Assembly: GCA_025356695.1 (NCBI GenBank)
Contig: JANXSE010000379.1
Coordinates: 1 to 12,692 of the forward strand
From: Betaproteobacteria bacterium
GTDB taxonomy: Bacteria > Pseudomonadota > Gammaproteobacteria > Burkholderiales > SG8-41
Direction: 5' to 3'
DNA: 12,692 nucleotides
Each line of letters begins with the position of its first letter. Within the stretch, counting starts at the first letter, position 1. Under the pieces are notes generated by a model, which saw nothing but the letters and a program-made list of their open reading frames with translations, was not told where the DNA came from and searched no databases. This document shows positions 1 through 6,735 of the stretch, one piece after another. A program made the translations under genes and the position numbers.

Positions 1-264
1 GGGGCGCAGGCCACCGGCGGTGACTGCGCCGCTGCTTTGTACTTTGATGCGGGTGCGGATGAACATCGCCAGCAGTCCGGCCGGCGTCTGCTCGCTGACA
101 ACCTTGTATTTACCGTCGCCGCGCTCGAACGATTCAACCGCAGTGGCGACGTGAAAGCCGTCTTTGAAAACATCGTAGCTCGCCTTGAGGCTGACCGGTG
201 CGGCGGCGATGGCGTGCCCGGCGGCTGCAAGCAGCACTGCCAGCAATGTATTTTTGAAGTTCAC
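1..264 (-). CDS. DUF3108 domain protein, partial (C-terminal part beyond the window)
   Basis: Only the first 88 codons are present; the frame runs off the left edge. The start is a GTG overlapping the purN stop by one base (TAGTG), so translation is probably coupled to purN, and a GGAA lies about five bases upstream. Residues 1 to about 21 form a signal peptide (lysine at 4, then a Leu/Ala-rich core) with a likely cut after AIAA, so the protein should be periplasmic or outer-membrane associated. The mature part reads like the start of the DUF3108 family: an LKASYDVFKDG opening, a DGKYKVVSEQ strand, and an SSGAVTAGGLRP turn. The family has no established enzymatic function that I can name. Its position behind purM-purN is, from memory, common in betaproteobacteria and need not mean a role in purine synthesis. 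Family call is fairly sure; function is unknown. Confidence 0.75.
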   Translation of the reverse strand, partial: MNFKNTLLAVLLAAAGHAIAAAPVSLKASYDVFKDGFHVATAVESFERGDGKYKVVSEQTPAGLLAMFIRTRIKVQSSGAVTAGGLRP

Positions 265-902
265 TATTCCAGCGCCGGTGAAACCAGCGCGCCCGCGGCA
301 TTGCACGCGGCATCGAGCAATACCGTGCCCTGCGGCGTAATCGTCAGGCGGCCGGCGCAAAACCACGCGACTGCCTGCGGATAAAGGCGGTGTTCCTGCT
401 CCAGCACGCGCGCGGCCAGCGTATCTTCGCGGTCGCCGGCCTGCACCGGCACCACGGCTTGCGCAACGATCGGGCCATGGTCGAGTTCGGGTGTCACGAA
501 GTGCACGCTGCAGCCGTGCACTTTGACGCCGGCGTCGAGCGCGCGGCGGTGCGTGTGCAGGCCGGTGAAAGACGGCAGCAGCGATGGATGAATATTCAGC
601 ATGCGGCCGCGGTAGTGCTCAACGAATTGCGCGGTGAGAATACGCATGAAGCCGGCCAGCACCACGAGATCGGGTTGATACGAATCGATCGCGGCCGCCA
701 GCGCGGTGTCGAATGCGGCGCGGTCGGCGAAGGTGCGGTGATCGACGACTGCGGTTGCAACGCCGTGGCTTTGTGCGGTGGCAAGCCCCGCCGCAGTCGC
801 GTCATTGCTGATGACCGCGGCGACCGTCAGCGGCAGCCGTGCTTCGAGGATGGCCTGCATGTTGCTGCCGCGCCCCGAAATCAGAATGACAATTTTTTTC
901 AT
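264..902 (-). CDS. purN: Phosphoribosylglycinamide formyltransferase (GART)
   Basis: The 212-residue product matches the usual GART length and transfers a formyl group from 10-formyl-tetrahydrofolate to GAR, the third step of de novo purine synthesis, in the cytoplasm. The N-terminal nucleotide-binding segment is [11 protein letters not shown] (residues 8-18). The catalytic motif [10 protein letters not shown] holds N103 and H105, and the [17 protein letters not shown] stretch supplies D141; these correspond to the Asn-His-Asp triad of E. coli PurN. The frame could open further upstream, but the extra residues are Arg-rich and unlike the family. The chosen ATG at 902 gives the standard [14 protein letters not shown] start and overlaps the purM stop by four bases (ATGA), so translation is probably coupled. 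The stop overlaps the GTG of the DUF3108 gene. No catalytic residue is missing. Confidence 0.96.
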   Translation of the reverse strand: MKKIVILISGRGSNMQAILEARLPLTVAAVISNDATAAGLATAQSHGVATAVVDHRTFADRAAFDTALAAAIDSYQPDLVVLAGFMRILTAQFVEHYRGRMLNIHPSLLPSFTGLHTHRRALDAGVKVHGCSVHFVTPELDHGPIVAQAVVPVQAGDREDTLAARVLEQEHRLYPQAVAWFCAGRLTITPQGTVLLDAACNAAGALVSPALE

Positions 903-1939
903 GCGACGACGGTCTGCTCCTCGCCCGCTGCGCGCGCTGCGATGCTGCCGATCTGCCAGACGGTTTCGCCGGCGACGCGCAGCGTTTCCGCTGCGGTCTT
1001 CGCGTCTTCGGCAGCGACAATGATGACCATGCCGATGCCGCAATTAAAAACGCGCAGCATTTCGGCTTCATTTACGTTGCCCTGCTGCTGCAGCCACGCG
1101 AACAGCGGCGGCCGCGGCCAGCTTTTGCCGTCGATGTGCGCGGTAAGTCCTTCCGACAATACGCGCGGCAGATTGTCGACGATGCCGCCGCCGGTGATGT
1201 GAGCGAGGCCCTTCACCGCAATCTTCTGCATCAGGGCAAGCACCGGTTTCACATAGAGTCGCGTCGGCGCGAGTATCAGTTCACTCAGGGTTTTGCCGTC
1301 AAGCTTTGTCGATAGATCGACTTTCTTTTCAGCGATGATGCGGCGGATCAGCGAATAGCCGTTCGAATGCGCGCCGTTGGAGGCAAGGCCCAGCACCGCA
1401 TCGCCGGCCTTGATGGTCGAGCCGTTGATGATTTTGCTTTTTTCGACGACACCCACCGCAAAGCCGGCGAGATCGTATTCGCCCGACGGGTACATGCCGG
1501 GCATTTCGGCGGTTTCGCCGCCGATCAAGGCGCAACCCGATTGCTCGCAACCGGCGGCGATGCCCTTGACGACATCGGTGGCGGTTGCCACATCGAGTTT
1601 GCCGCAGGCGAAATAATCGAGAAAGAACAGCGGTTCGGCGCCCTGCGTCAGAATATCGTTGACGCTCATGGCGACGAGATCGATGCCGATGGTGTCGTGA
1701 CGGTTCAATTCAAACGCGAGTTTCAGTTTGGTGCCGACGCCGTCGGTGCCGGAGACCAGTATCGGTTCCTTGTATTTGGCGGGTAGCGCACAGAGTGCGC
1801 CGAAGCCGCCGATGCCTGCCATCACTTCGGGGCGCAGCGTGCGTTTCGCAAACGGTTTGATGTTTTCGACCAGTGCGTCCCCGGCGTCGATGTCAACGCC
1901 GGCGTCGCGATAGGTCAGTGATTTCGAGGGTGTGCTCAA
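899..1939 (-). CDS. purM: Phosphoribosylformylglycinamidine cyclo-ligase (AIR synthetase)
   Basis: The 346-residue product is full length and aligns with E. coli PurM from end to end. It closes FGAM to AIR with ATP in the fifth step of purine synthesis, as a cytoplasmic dimer. Visible landmarks are [15 protein letters not shown] (10-24), the ATP/phosphate motif [13 protein letters not shown] (63-75), [11 protein letters not shown] (140-150) and [15 protein letters not shown] (247-261). The start is TTG at 1939; no better in-frame start lies upstream and the N-terminus matches the family here. The ribosome site is weak (GAAAG about nine bases upstream). The gene heads the purM-purN-DUF3108 operon and is transcribed away from hda. 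A TATATT box on its strand (1984-1989) could be its -10, but no good -35 accompanies it. Confidence 0.97.
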   Translation of the reverse strand: MSTPSKSLTYRDAGVDIDAGDALVENIKPFAKRTLRPEVMAGIGGFGALCALPAKYKEPILVSGTDGVGTKLKLAFELNRHDTIGIDLVAMSVNDILTQGAEPLFFLDYFACGKLDVATATDVVKGIAAGCEQSGCALIGGETAEMPGMYPSGEYDLAGFAVGVVEKSKIINGSTIKAGDAVLGLASNGAHSNGYSLIRRIIAEKKVDLSTKLDGKTLSELILAPTRLYVKPVLALMQKIAVKGLAHITGGGIVDNLPRVLSEGLTAHIDGKSWPRPPLFAWLQQQGNVNEAEMLRVFNCGIGMVIIVAAEDAKTAAETLRVAGETVWQIGSIAARAAGEEQTVVA

Positions 1940-1985
1940 GGCGTGCTTTCGGTGGAAGGTCGCGGCAGGAGGTACTCTAAGCTAA

Positions 1986-2007
1986 TATACGCATCCCATG
2001 CGTCATA
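1986..2007. promoter_or_regulatory. Nested inverted/direct repeats in the purM-hda spacer
   Basis: In the 133-base divergent spacer (1940-2072), ACGCAT (1989-1994) and ATGCGT (1998-2003) form a perfect inverted repeat around CCC. Flanking TAT and ATA extend it to nine pairs with one bulged C. ATACGCA occurs at 1987-1993 and again at 2005-2011, an 18-base step. The repeat lies beside a TATATT box on the purM strand. It could be an operator for purM or hda, but I recognise no known regulator's site; it does not look like a PurR box. Confidence 0.25.
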
Positions 2008-2022
2008 CGCAGCGCTAGATAC

Positions 2023-2052
2023 TTGTGGCGCATCGAATTTTACCGAAATAAT
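2023..2052 (+). promoter_or_regulatory. Candidate sigma-70 promoter for hda
   Basis: TTGTGG (2023-2028) and AATAAT (2047-2052) are separated by 18 bases. The -10 matches consensus at five of six positions, the -35 at three. Transcription would begin near 2059, about 14 bases before the hda start, leaving a very short leader. This is the most AT-rich part of the spacer. It is a visual match only. Confidence 0.25.
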
Positions 2053-2072
2053 CCGACCCGCGCCCGTTCCGC

Positions 2073-2726
2073 ATGAAGCAAATGATCCTCGATATTGCGC
2101 CGGCGCCGGCGCCCACACTCGACAGCTTTGTGTCGGGGCGCAACGGCGACTTGCTGGTCTCGCTGTATGCGCTGGCCAACGGCTCGAATCGCGAGCATTT
2201 TGTCTATTTGTGGGGCGAGACCGGTTGCGGTCGCAGTCATTTGCTGACCGCGGTGGTGGCCGCTGCGCGCCGCGAAGGCCGTGCTGCGGTCTGGTTTGAT
2301 CCATCGAATGCAGCCGCCGATGATGCGCTGGTGGCGGTTGACGATGTGCAGCGGCTCGATGCCGACGGGCAGAGCGCGCTGTTCAATCTGCACAATCGTT
2401 TGCGCGCCGGCAGCGGCGCGCTGCTCGCCAGCGGCGATGTTGCACCGGCGCAGCTGAAACTGCGCGCCGATCTGCAGACGCGTCTGGCCTCAGGGCTGAT
2501 TTATCAGGTGCACGGCCTCGACGACGCCGAAAAAGCCGCGGCGCTGCGCGGCCACGCTGATGCGCGCGGCTTTCGCCTCTCGCAGGAGGTTGCCGATTAC
2601 CTGTTGCGCCACACCGGGCGCGACATGCCTTCGCTGCTGGCACTGCTCGACGCGCTCGATCGCTATTCGCTCGCCAGCCGCCGCGCCATCACGGTGCCGC
2701 TGTTGCGCGAGCTTTTGAATCAATAG
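2073..2726 (+). CDS. hda: DnaA regulatory inactivator Hda
   Basis: The 217-residue product is a DnaA-like AAA+ protein without the DnaA DNA-binding domain. Hda with the DNA-loaded sliding clamp stimulates ATP hydrolysis by DnaA and prevents re-initiation of replication. The N-terminus MKQMILDIAP carries a QL.L-like clamp-binding peptide (Q3-L6), the usual place for it in Hda. The P-loop is GETGCGRSHLL (48-58), with Arg where most P-loops have Lys, which is normal for Hda. Walker B is LVAVDDVQRLD (86-96), and a box VII arginine appears in LQTRLASGL (134-142). It is about 16 residues shorter than E. coli Hda, mainly in the linker before Walker B. ATG at 2073 gives the family N-terminus; no clear ribosome site precedes it. 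The HAD gene follows after 12 bases. Confidence 0.92.
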   Translation: MKQMILDIAPAPAPTLDSFVSGRNGDLLVSLYALANGSNREHFVYLWGETGCGRSHLLTAVVAAARREGRAAVWFDPSNAAADDALVAVDDVQRLDADGQSALFNLHNRLRAGSGALLASGDVAPAQLKLRADLQTRLASGLIYQVHGLDDAEKAAALRGHADARGFRLSQEVADYLLRHTGRDMPSLLALLDALDRYSLASRRAITVPLLRELLNQ

Positions 2727-2738
2727 GACGGAGCCGCC

Positions 2739-3398
2739 TTGAATCTTGCACTATTCGACCTCGATAACACTTTGCTCGCCGGCGACAGCGACTTCGAGTG
2801 GGCGCAGTTTCTGATCGATCAGGGCGTGCTCGATCGCGAAGTCTACGAGGCGCGCAACCAGGCGTTCTACGACCAGTACAAGCAGGGCACGCTCGATATC
2901 AATGTGTTTCTCGATTTTCAGTTGAAACCGCTGGCGCGCCATCCGCGCCGCCAGCTCGATGAGTGGCATCGCCGTTATATGCAGACCAAGATCATGCCGA
3001 TGATGCGCACGGCCGCGCGCGAACTCGTTGCGCGCCACCGCGGTGATTTGTGCGCGGTGGTTACCGCCACCAACAGTTTTGTCACCGCACCCATCGCGCG
3101 CGAATTCGGTATCGAGCATCTGATTGCAACGGAACCGGCGATGGTGAATGGCGAATTCACCGGCGGCATCGAAGGCCTGGCGTGTTTTCGCGACGGCAAA
3201 ATCGCGCGCGTCGAAGCCTGGCTGGCGGCGCGCGGCCAGCGTTTCGACAGTTTTGCGCACAGTTATTTTTACAGCGATTCGTTGAACGATCTGCCGCTGC
3301 TCGCCCGTGTCAGCGATCCGGTGGCGGTCGATCCCGACGATACCCTGCGTGCCCACGCCGTCAAACACGGCTGGCCGGTCATTTCGCTGAATCAATGA
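2739..3398 (+). CDS. HAD-IB family phosphatase (SerB-like)
   Basis: This 219-residue protein belongs to the haloacid dehalogenase superfamily, subfamily IB. Motif I is FDLDNTLL with nucleophile D7 and acid/base D9; motif II lies in VVTATN (T109/T111); the motif III lysine is probably K154 in FRDGKIAR; motif IV is YSDSLNDLPLL with D180 and D184. All catalytic positions are present, so it should be an active Mg-dependent phosphomonoesterase in the cytoplasm. Residues 14-90 form the helical cap that sets the substrate. Relatives are variously called phosphoserine or histidinol-phosphate phosphatase; nothing here decides between them. The start is TTG at 2739, preceded by GGAG (2730-2733) at five bases, and MNLALFDLDNT needs no further upstream start. 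It lies just behind hda and probably shares its transcript. Its stop overlaps an ATG at 3395. Confidence 0.9.
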   Translation: MNLALFDLDNTLLAGDSDFEWAQFLIDQGVLDREVYEARNQAFYDQYKQGTLDINVFLDFQLKPLARHPRRQLDEWHRRYMQTKIMPMMRTAARELVARHRGDLCAVVTATNSFVTAPIAREFGIEHLIATEPAMVNGEFTGGIEGLACFRDGKIARVEAWLAARGQRFDSFAHSYFYSDSLNDLPLLARVSDPVAVDPDDTLRAHAVKHGWPVISLNQ

Positions 3399-3434
3399 GC
3401 GCCCAAATGATGATTGACGTTCAGGGCGTTGAAT

Positions 3435-3471
3435 CCCTCACCCCAACCCTCTCCCGGAGGGAGAGGGTGAG
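3435..3471. repeat. REP-like palindromic repeat
   Basis: Arms CCCTCTCCC (3447-3455) and GGGAGAGGG (3459-3467) pair perfectly around a GGA loop, and CTCACC (3437-3442) pairs with GGTGAG (3466-3471) outside a four-base asymmetry. The composition and shape match the CCCTCACCCC-type interspersed palindromes found in many copies in proteobacterial genomes. No T-run follows, so it is not a standard terminator, though such hairpins can protect an upstream mRNA end or reduce readthrough. It lies directly between the HAD gene and the ABC permease. Confidence 0.6.
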
Positions 3472-3477
3472 AGCAGA

Positions 3478-3502
3478 CCTGATTCGCTCTTTGCGAATCA
3501 GG
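3478..3502. repeat. Perfect 10-bp inverted repeat upstream of the ABC permease
   Basis: CCTGATTCGC (3478-3487) and GCGAATCAGG (3493-3502) pair perfectly around the loop TCTTT. It begins seven bases after the REP-like element and ends 20 bases before the permease start. No U-tract follows, so a classic terminator is unlikely. It could be a mobile-palindrome end, a translation-control hairpin for the permease mRNA, or an operator. Its AT content differs from that of the neighbouring palindrome. Confidence 0.5.
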
Positions 3503-3522
3503 TAACCATCGACGGCCGCGCC

Positions 3523-4488
3523 ATGCGAAACCGTTCCCTGCTGACAATACTGGCGATTTGCGCAGCGGGCAGTGTGTTGCTGGCGCTGTTGATCGGCAGC
3601 GTGCCGTTGTCGGTGGCGCAGGTGCTCGATTCCATCTTCGTGCAATCGCAGGGCATCGTTCACGATATCGTCTGGCAATTGCGTTTGCCGCGCGCGCTGG
3701 CGGCGTTTGTCTGTGGCGCACTGCTGGCGGGGTCCGGTGTGTTGTTGCAGGTGCTGCTGCGTAACCCGCTGGCCGATCCCTATGTGCTCGGTATTTCCGG
3801 CGGTGCGGCACTTGGCGCGCTCGGCGCCATGCTCGCCGGCGCCACGCTCGCGGTGATGAATCTCGCCGCCTTCGCCGGTGCGCTGGCGGCGATGGCGATG
3901 GTATTTGCGTTGTCGTTCCGCTCGGGCGACTGGAATCCGCACCGCCTGTTGCTGACCGGTGTGGTGCTGGCGTCGGGATTTGCCGCGCTGATCAGCTTGA
4001 TCCTGGCGGTGGCGCCGCAGGCGCAACTGAAGGGCATGTTGTTCTGGTTGATGGGCGATCTGTCGGACGCGGGTAACAGTGGCGCGGCATGGCTGTTACT
4101 GGCGTTGTTGCTCGCCGGATTCACATGGCTGTCGGGTAATCTCGATGCATTGTCGCTGGGCGTGATGAAAGCGCGCGCGCTGGGTGTTGCAGTGACGCCG
4201 CTGCAGCTGCTCTTGTACGCGGGCGCCGCGGCAGCGACAGTAGCCGCGGTGCTGCTCGGCGGCAGCATCGGTTTTGTCGGCATGATGGCGCCGCACGCGC
4301 TGCGCCTCTTGGGTGTGCATGAACATCGCATTCTGCTGCCTGCAGCGGCGTTGAGCGGCGGCATTTTCGTCGTGCTCGCCGATGTGCTGGCGCGCACGCT
4401 GTGGGCGCCGCAGCAGTTGCCGGTCGGTGTGTTCACCGCCTTGATCGGCGTGCCGGTACTGCTCTTGCTGTTGTCGAGGCGGGCGTGA
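3523..4488 (+). CDS. FecCD/BtuC-family ABC transporter permease
   Basis: This 321-residue polytopic protein belongs to the FecCD family (BtuC, FepD, FhuB), inner-membrane permeases that import cobalamin, Fe-siderophores or haem. Family signatures are clear: LRLPRALAAFVCGALLAGSG (53-72), Q76, RNPLADPYVLGISGGAALG (80-98), the coupling region GSIGFVGMMAPHALRLLG (247-264) and LPVGVFTALIGVP (299-311). About nine or ten hydrophobic segments are visible, as in BtuC; the length is close to the usual 330. The ATG at 3523 is preferred because MRNRSLLTILAI leads directly into the first membrane segment, but no good ribosome site precedes it. The stop overlaps the ATPase start by one base (TGATG), so the two are made together. 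Substrate is not determined: no binding protein, riboswitch or TonB receptor is nearby. Confidence 0.92.
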   Translation: MRNRSLLTILAICAAGSVLLALLIGSVPLSVAQVLDSIFVQSQGIVHDIVWQLRLPRALAAFVCGALLAGSGVLLQVLLRNPLADPYVLGISGGAALGALGAMLAGATLAVMNLAAFAGALAAMAMVFALSFRSGDWNPHRLLLTGVVLASGFAALISLILAVAPQAQLKGMLFWLMGDLSDAGNSGAAWLLLALLLAGFTWLSGNLDALSLGVMKARALGVAVTPLQLLLYAGAAAATVAAVLLGGSIGFVGMMAPHALRLLGVHEHRILLPAAALSGGIFVVLADVLARTLWAPQQLPVGVFTALIGVPVLLLLLSRRA

Positions 4489-5246
4489 TGTTGCGCGCGA
4501 CCGCACTCGAACTGACAGCCGGCCCGCGTGCCTTGTGCCGCGGGCTTGATTTCAACGCCGGCGCCGGCGAATTGTGGGCGGTGCTCGGCTGCAACGGCAG
4601 CGGCAAGACCACGCTGCTGCATGTGCTGGCCGGCCTGGCGCAGCCGGCGGCGGGGCGCATCGAGCTCGACGGGCGACCAATTGATGAATACGCGCGGCGC
4701 GAGTTCGCGCGCGGTGTCGGTCTGCTGTTGCAGCGCGAAGAACAGGAATACTGGGGTACGCTGGCCGACTATGTGCGGCTCGGCCGTTTTCCGCACGCGC
4801 AGTCGCCGCTCGGCGGTGATGCGAATGGAGAAGAGGCGGTGGCGCGCGCGTTGCAGGCGTTTGATCTGCAGTCCTGCGCCGCACAGCCGTTTGCAACACT
4901 CTCGGGCGGCGAGCGCCAGCGCGCGCATCTGGCGCAGCTGTGGGCGCAGAAAACGCGTGTACTGCTGCTCGACGAACCTTTGCAGCATCTCGATCTGCGC
5001 CATCAGCAGCAGACGATGAATTTGATCCGCGCGGCGACGCGCGCCGGTAGTGCTGCGGTCGTGGTGCTGCACGATCTGACCTATGCGGCGCATTGCGATC
5101 GCGTCTTGATGCTGCACGGCGACGGCGGTCACGCGCAAGGCGCTGCCGCCGAAATGCTGACGCCGGCGCGTCTGGAGGCGCTCTACGGCTGCCGGCTGGC
5201 GGTTTGCGGCAGCGGGGCAACGGCGCACGTGATGCCCGTTATATAA
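4488..5246 (+). CDS. ABC transporter ATP-binding protein (FepC/BtuD type)
   Basis: The 252-residue cytoplasmic ATPase partners the FecCD permease in front of it. Motifs in order are Walker A GCNGSGKTT (34-42), Q-loop Q82 in LLLQREEQEYW, signature LSGGERQRAHLAQ (138-150), Walker B RVLLLDEP (157-164) followed by the D-loop QHLDLRHQ, and switch His H195 in VVLHDLTYAAHCD. All residues needed for ATP hydrolysis are present. A longer frame opens at 4401, but it lies inside the permease; the ATG at 4488 overlaps the permease stop (TGATG) and gives the normal N-terminus. The final codons overlap a perfect TATAAT (5242-5247). It most resembles vitamin B12 or siderophore ATPases. The cognate binding protein must be encoded elsewhere, or the pair may work with another system. 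Confidence 0.92.
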   Translation: MLRATALELTAGPRALCRGLDFNAGAGELWAVLGCNGSGKTTLLHVLAGLAQPAAGRIELDGRPIDEYARREFARGVGLLLQREEQEYWGTLADYVRLGRFPHAQSPLGGDANGEEAVARALQAFDLQSCAAQPFATLSGGERQRAHLAQLWAQKTRVLLLDEPLQHLDLRHQQQTMNLIRAATRAGSAAVVVLHDLTYAAHCDRVLMLHGDGGHAQGAAAEMLTPARLEALYGCRLAVCGSGATAHVMPVI

Positions 5247-5247
5247 T
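5242..5247 (+). promoter_or_regulatory. Candidate -10 box for pcnB
   Basis: A perfect TATAAT overlaps the ATPase stop codon, which is unusual in such GC-rich surroundings. At 17 bases upstream the hexamer is AACGGC, not a recognisable -35, so the promoter call is weak. If used, transcription would start near 5254 and give pcnB a leader of about 125 bases. Confidence 0.25.
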
Positions 5248-5274
5248 TACGTGCCTCGCTATGGCGGCAAATTC

Positions 5275-5300
5275 GAACGGATGCGCCGTGCGCGCCGTTC
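5275..5300 (+). other. Stem-loop in the pcnB leader
   Basis: In the 133-base gap between the ATPase gene and pcnB, GAACGG (5275-5280) pairs with CCGTTC (5295-5300), and inside it GCGC (5283-5286) pairs with GCGC (5290-5293) around CGT. The sequence after it, AATTTGTGTTT, is T-rich but not a clean U-tract, so a weak terminator of the ABC operon or a leader structure are both possible. The rest of the gap holds no gene. Confidence 0.3.
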
Positions 5301-5379
5301 AATTTGTGTTTGGCGGTGTGTTCGCGTTCAGTAGTATCCGTATTTCCCGATATTCGCGTTTGCTGGGATTCTCAATTCG

Positions 5380-6735
5380 ATGATCAGAAAATTTTTCGGC
5401 AAGCTGTTCGGCAATGCGGCCCGGCCGAAGATCATTGCGCACAAGACGCACCGCATTCCGCCCGATCGCATCAGCCGCGCGGCGCTGAAAGTCTGCGAGA
5501 CCTTGCAGCAACACGGCTTTGCCGCCTACGTCGTCGGCGGAGCGGTGCGCGATCTGCTGCTCGGTCACGAGCCCAAGGATTTCGACGTTGCCACCGGCGC
5601 GCGGCCCGAACAGGTGCGCGCGATCTTCCGCCGTTCGCGCATCATCGGCCGGCGTTTTCGCCTGGTGCACGTGATGATAGGCGCCGAGACCATTGAGGTA
5701 TCGACGTTCAGAGGCCCGAGCGGCGTGGCCGACGCGGCGGACGACAGCGCGCAATCGACCGACGAACACGGCCGCATACTGCGCGACAACGTGTTCGGTA
5801 CCGTCGAGGAAGATGCGCGCCGCCGCGATTTCACGATCAATGCAATGTTCTACGATCCGGTGCGCCAGGAAGTGCTCGACTATCACGATGGCGTCGCCGA
5901 CATCAAAGCCAAACGCCTGCGCATGATCGGCGATCCGCTGCAGCGTTATCGCGAAGATCCGATACGCATGGTGCGCGCCATCAGGTTTTCCGCCGCTTGC
6001 AATTTCGAAATCGAACCGCGCGCGCGCAAACCGATTCGTACATTGGCCGGCCTGCTGCAAAACGTGCCGAAGGCACGCGTCTTCGACGAGATCATGAAGC
6101 TGTTGCTGTCCGGCAATGCCGCCGACGGCGTGCGACGCCTGCGCAAGGAAGGTTTGCTTCACGGCATGCTGCCGCTGCTCGACGTGATACTAGAGCAGCC
6201 GCAGGGTGAACGCTTCATCATGCTGGCGCTCGCGAATACCGACCGCCGCATCAACGCGGGCAAGACGGTGTCGCCGGGATTTCTTTTCGCCGCTTTGTTA
6301 TGGCACGAAGTACTGGGCGCCTGGAAACAGGCGCAGGCACGCGGCATGCACATCATGCCGGCGTTGTTCGAAGCGATGGATCAGGTATTGCAGTTGCAAT
6401 CGGAACAACTTGCGATACCGCGCCGCTTCGGCGGCGACATGAAGGAAATCTGGGCGTTGCAGGCGCGGTTTGCCAACCGCACCGGCCGCCGGCCGTTTCA
6501 ATTGCTCGAGCATCTGCGGTTTCGCGCCGCCTACGATTTTCTGCTGTTGAGATGCGAATGCGGCGAACTCGATGCGGAAATCGGTGATTGGTGGAAAAAA
6601 TTCTCGACCACCGACGAAGCCGCACGCACCACCATGCTGCTTAAAGACACCGCGTCGGGCCCGACCAAACGCCGGCGCCGCAGGCGTCGCCGCAAACCGG
6701 GCGCCGGCGAGGCGCCGGAGAGCGCAGAGTCATGA
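5380..6735 (+). CDS. pcnB: Poly(A) polymerase I
   Basis: The 451-residue product adds poly(A) tails to RNA 3' ends, which promotes degradation by exonucleases. It is a class II nucleotidyltransferase: GGAVRDLLLG (53-62), KDFDVATGARPEQV (66-79) with catalytic D67 and D69, and IEVSTFRG with the third acid E106. The RRRDFTINAMFYDP block (147-160) and DPLQRYREDPIRMVRAIRFS (185-204) are typical of bacterial PAP and CCA enzymes. The N-terminal MIRKFFGKLF start, the IIGRRFRLVHV segment and the Arg-rich C-terminal tail (about 430-440) favour PAP over CCA-adding enzyme. The tail is probably RNA-binding, as in other PcnB proteins. ATG at 5380 matches the family N-terminus, although the site before it is poor. 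Its end overlaps folK by four bases (ATGA). Confidence 0.94.
   Translation: MIRKFFGKLFGNAARPKIIAHKTHRIPPDRISRAALKVCETLQQHGFAAYVVGGAVRDLLLGHEPKDFDVATGARPEQVRAIFRRSRIIGRRFRLVHVMIGAETIEVSTFRGPSGVADAADDSAQSTDEHGRILRDNVFGTVEEDARRRDFTINAMFYDPVRQEVLDYHDGVADIKAKRLRMIGDPLQRYREDPIRMVRAIRFSAACNFEIEPRARKPIRTLAGLLQNVPKARVFDEIMKLLLSGNAADGVRRLRKEGLLHGMLPLLDVILEQPQGERFIMLALANTDRRINAGKTVSPGFLFAALLWHEVLGAWKQAQARGMHIMPALFEAMDQVLQLQSEQLAIPRRFGGDMKEIWALQARFANRTGRRPFQLLEHLRFRAAYDFLLLRCECGELDAEIGDWWKKFSTTDEAARTTMLLKDTASGPTKRRRRRRRRKPGAGEAPESAES

Larger units (their letters stand above)
3395..3505 (+). pseudogene. 36-codon frame coupled to the HAD gene; possible truncated gene remnant
   Basis: An ATG at 3395 overlaps the HAD stop by four bases (ATGA), the coupling style seen elsewhere in this window. 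The frame reads MSAQMMIDVQGV, which resembles a genuine protein start, then enters the REP-like palindrome (LTPTLSRRERV) and ends in the second hairpin at 3505. The back half is only translated repeat. The simplest reading is that a formerly coupled downstream gene was lost or moved when the repeats and ABC genes arrived, leaving about 12 native codons. Twelve residues are too few to identify a family; MIDVQGV recalls ABC-ATPase N-termini, but this is weak. It may instead be a chance frame. Confidence 0.3.

Noticed and set aside
390..1202. 270-residue plus-strand frame opposite purN and purM
   Set aside because: It is the antisense shadow of purN and purM, with low-complexity Arg/His content and no family resemblance.
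2216..2248. Arg in place of Lys in the P-loop of Hda, as a possible defect
   Set aside because: E. coli Hda has the same Arg (GAGRSH), so this is normal for the family.
3447..3467. GC-rich hairpin as an intrinsic terminator of the hda-HAD transcript
   Set aside because: No T-run follows it on either strand, and the sequence matches a dispersed palindrome type better.
3399..3522. Cobalamin riboswitch ahead of the FecCD permease
   Set aside because: The 124-base gap is largely taken up by the two palindromes and is too short for a B12 riboswitch; no conserved B12-box sequence was seen.
3780..5228. 482-residue open frame on the minus strand across the ABC genes
   Set aside because: It lies opposite two clearly recognised ABC genes, is rich in Arg, Gln and Ala, and shows no family motif. 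Long antisense frames are expected in GC-rich coding DNA.
6660..6695. Arg-rich tract near the end of PcnB, as a possible frameshift product
   Set aside because: The frame is continuous to a stop that overlaps folK in the usual way, and basic C-terminal tails are normal in PcnB.
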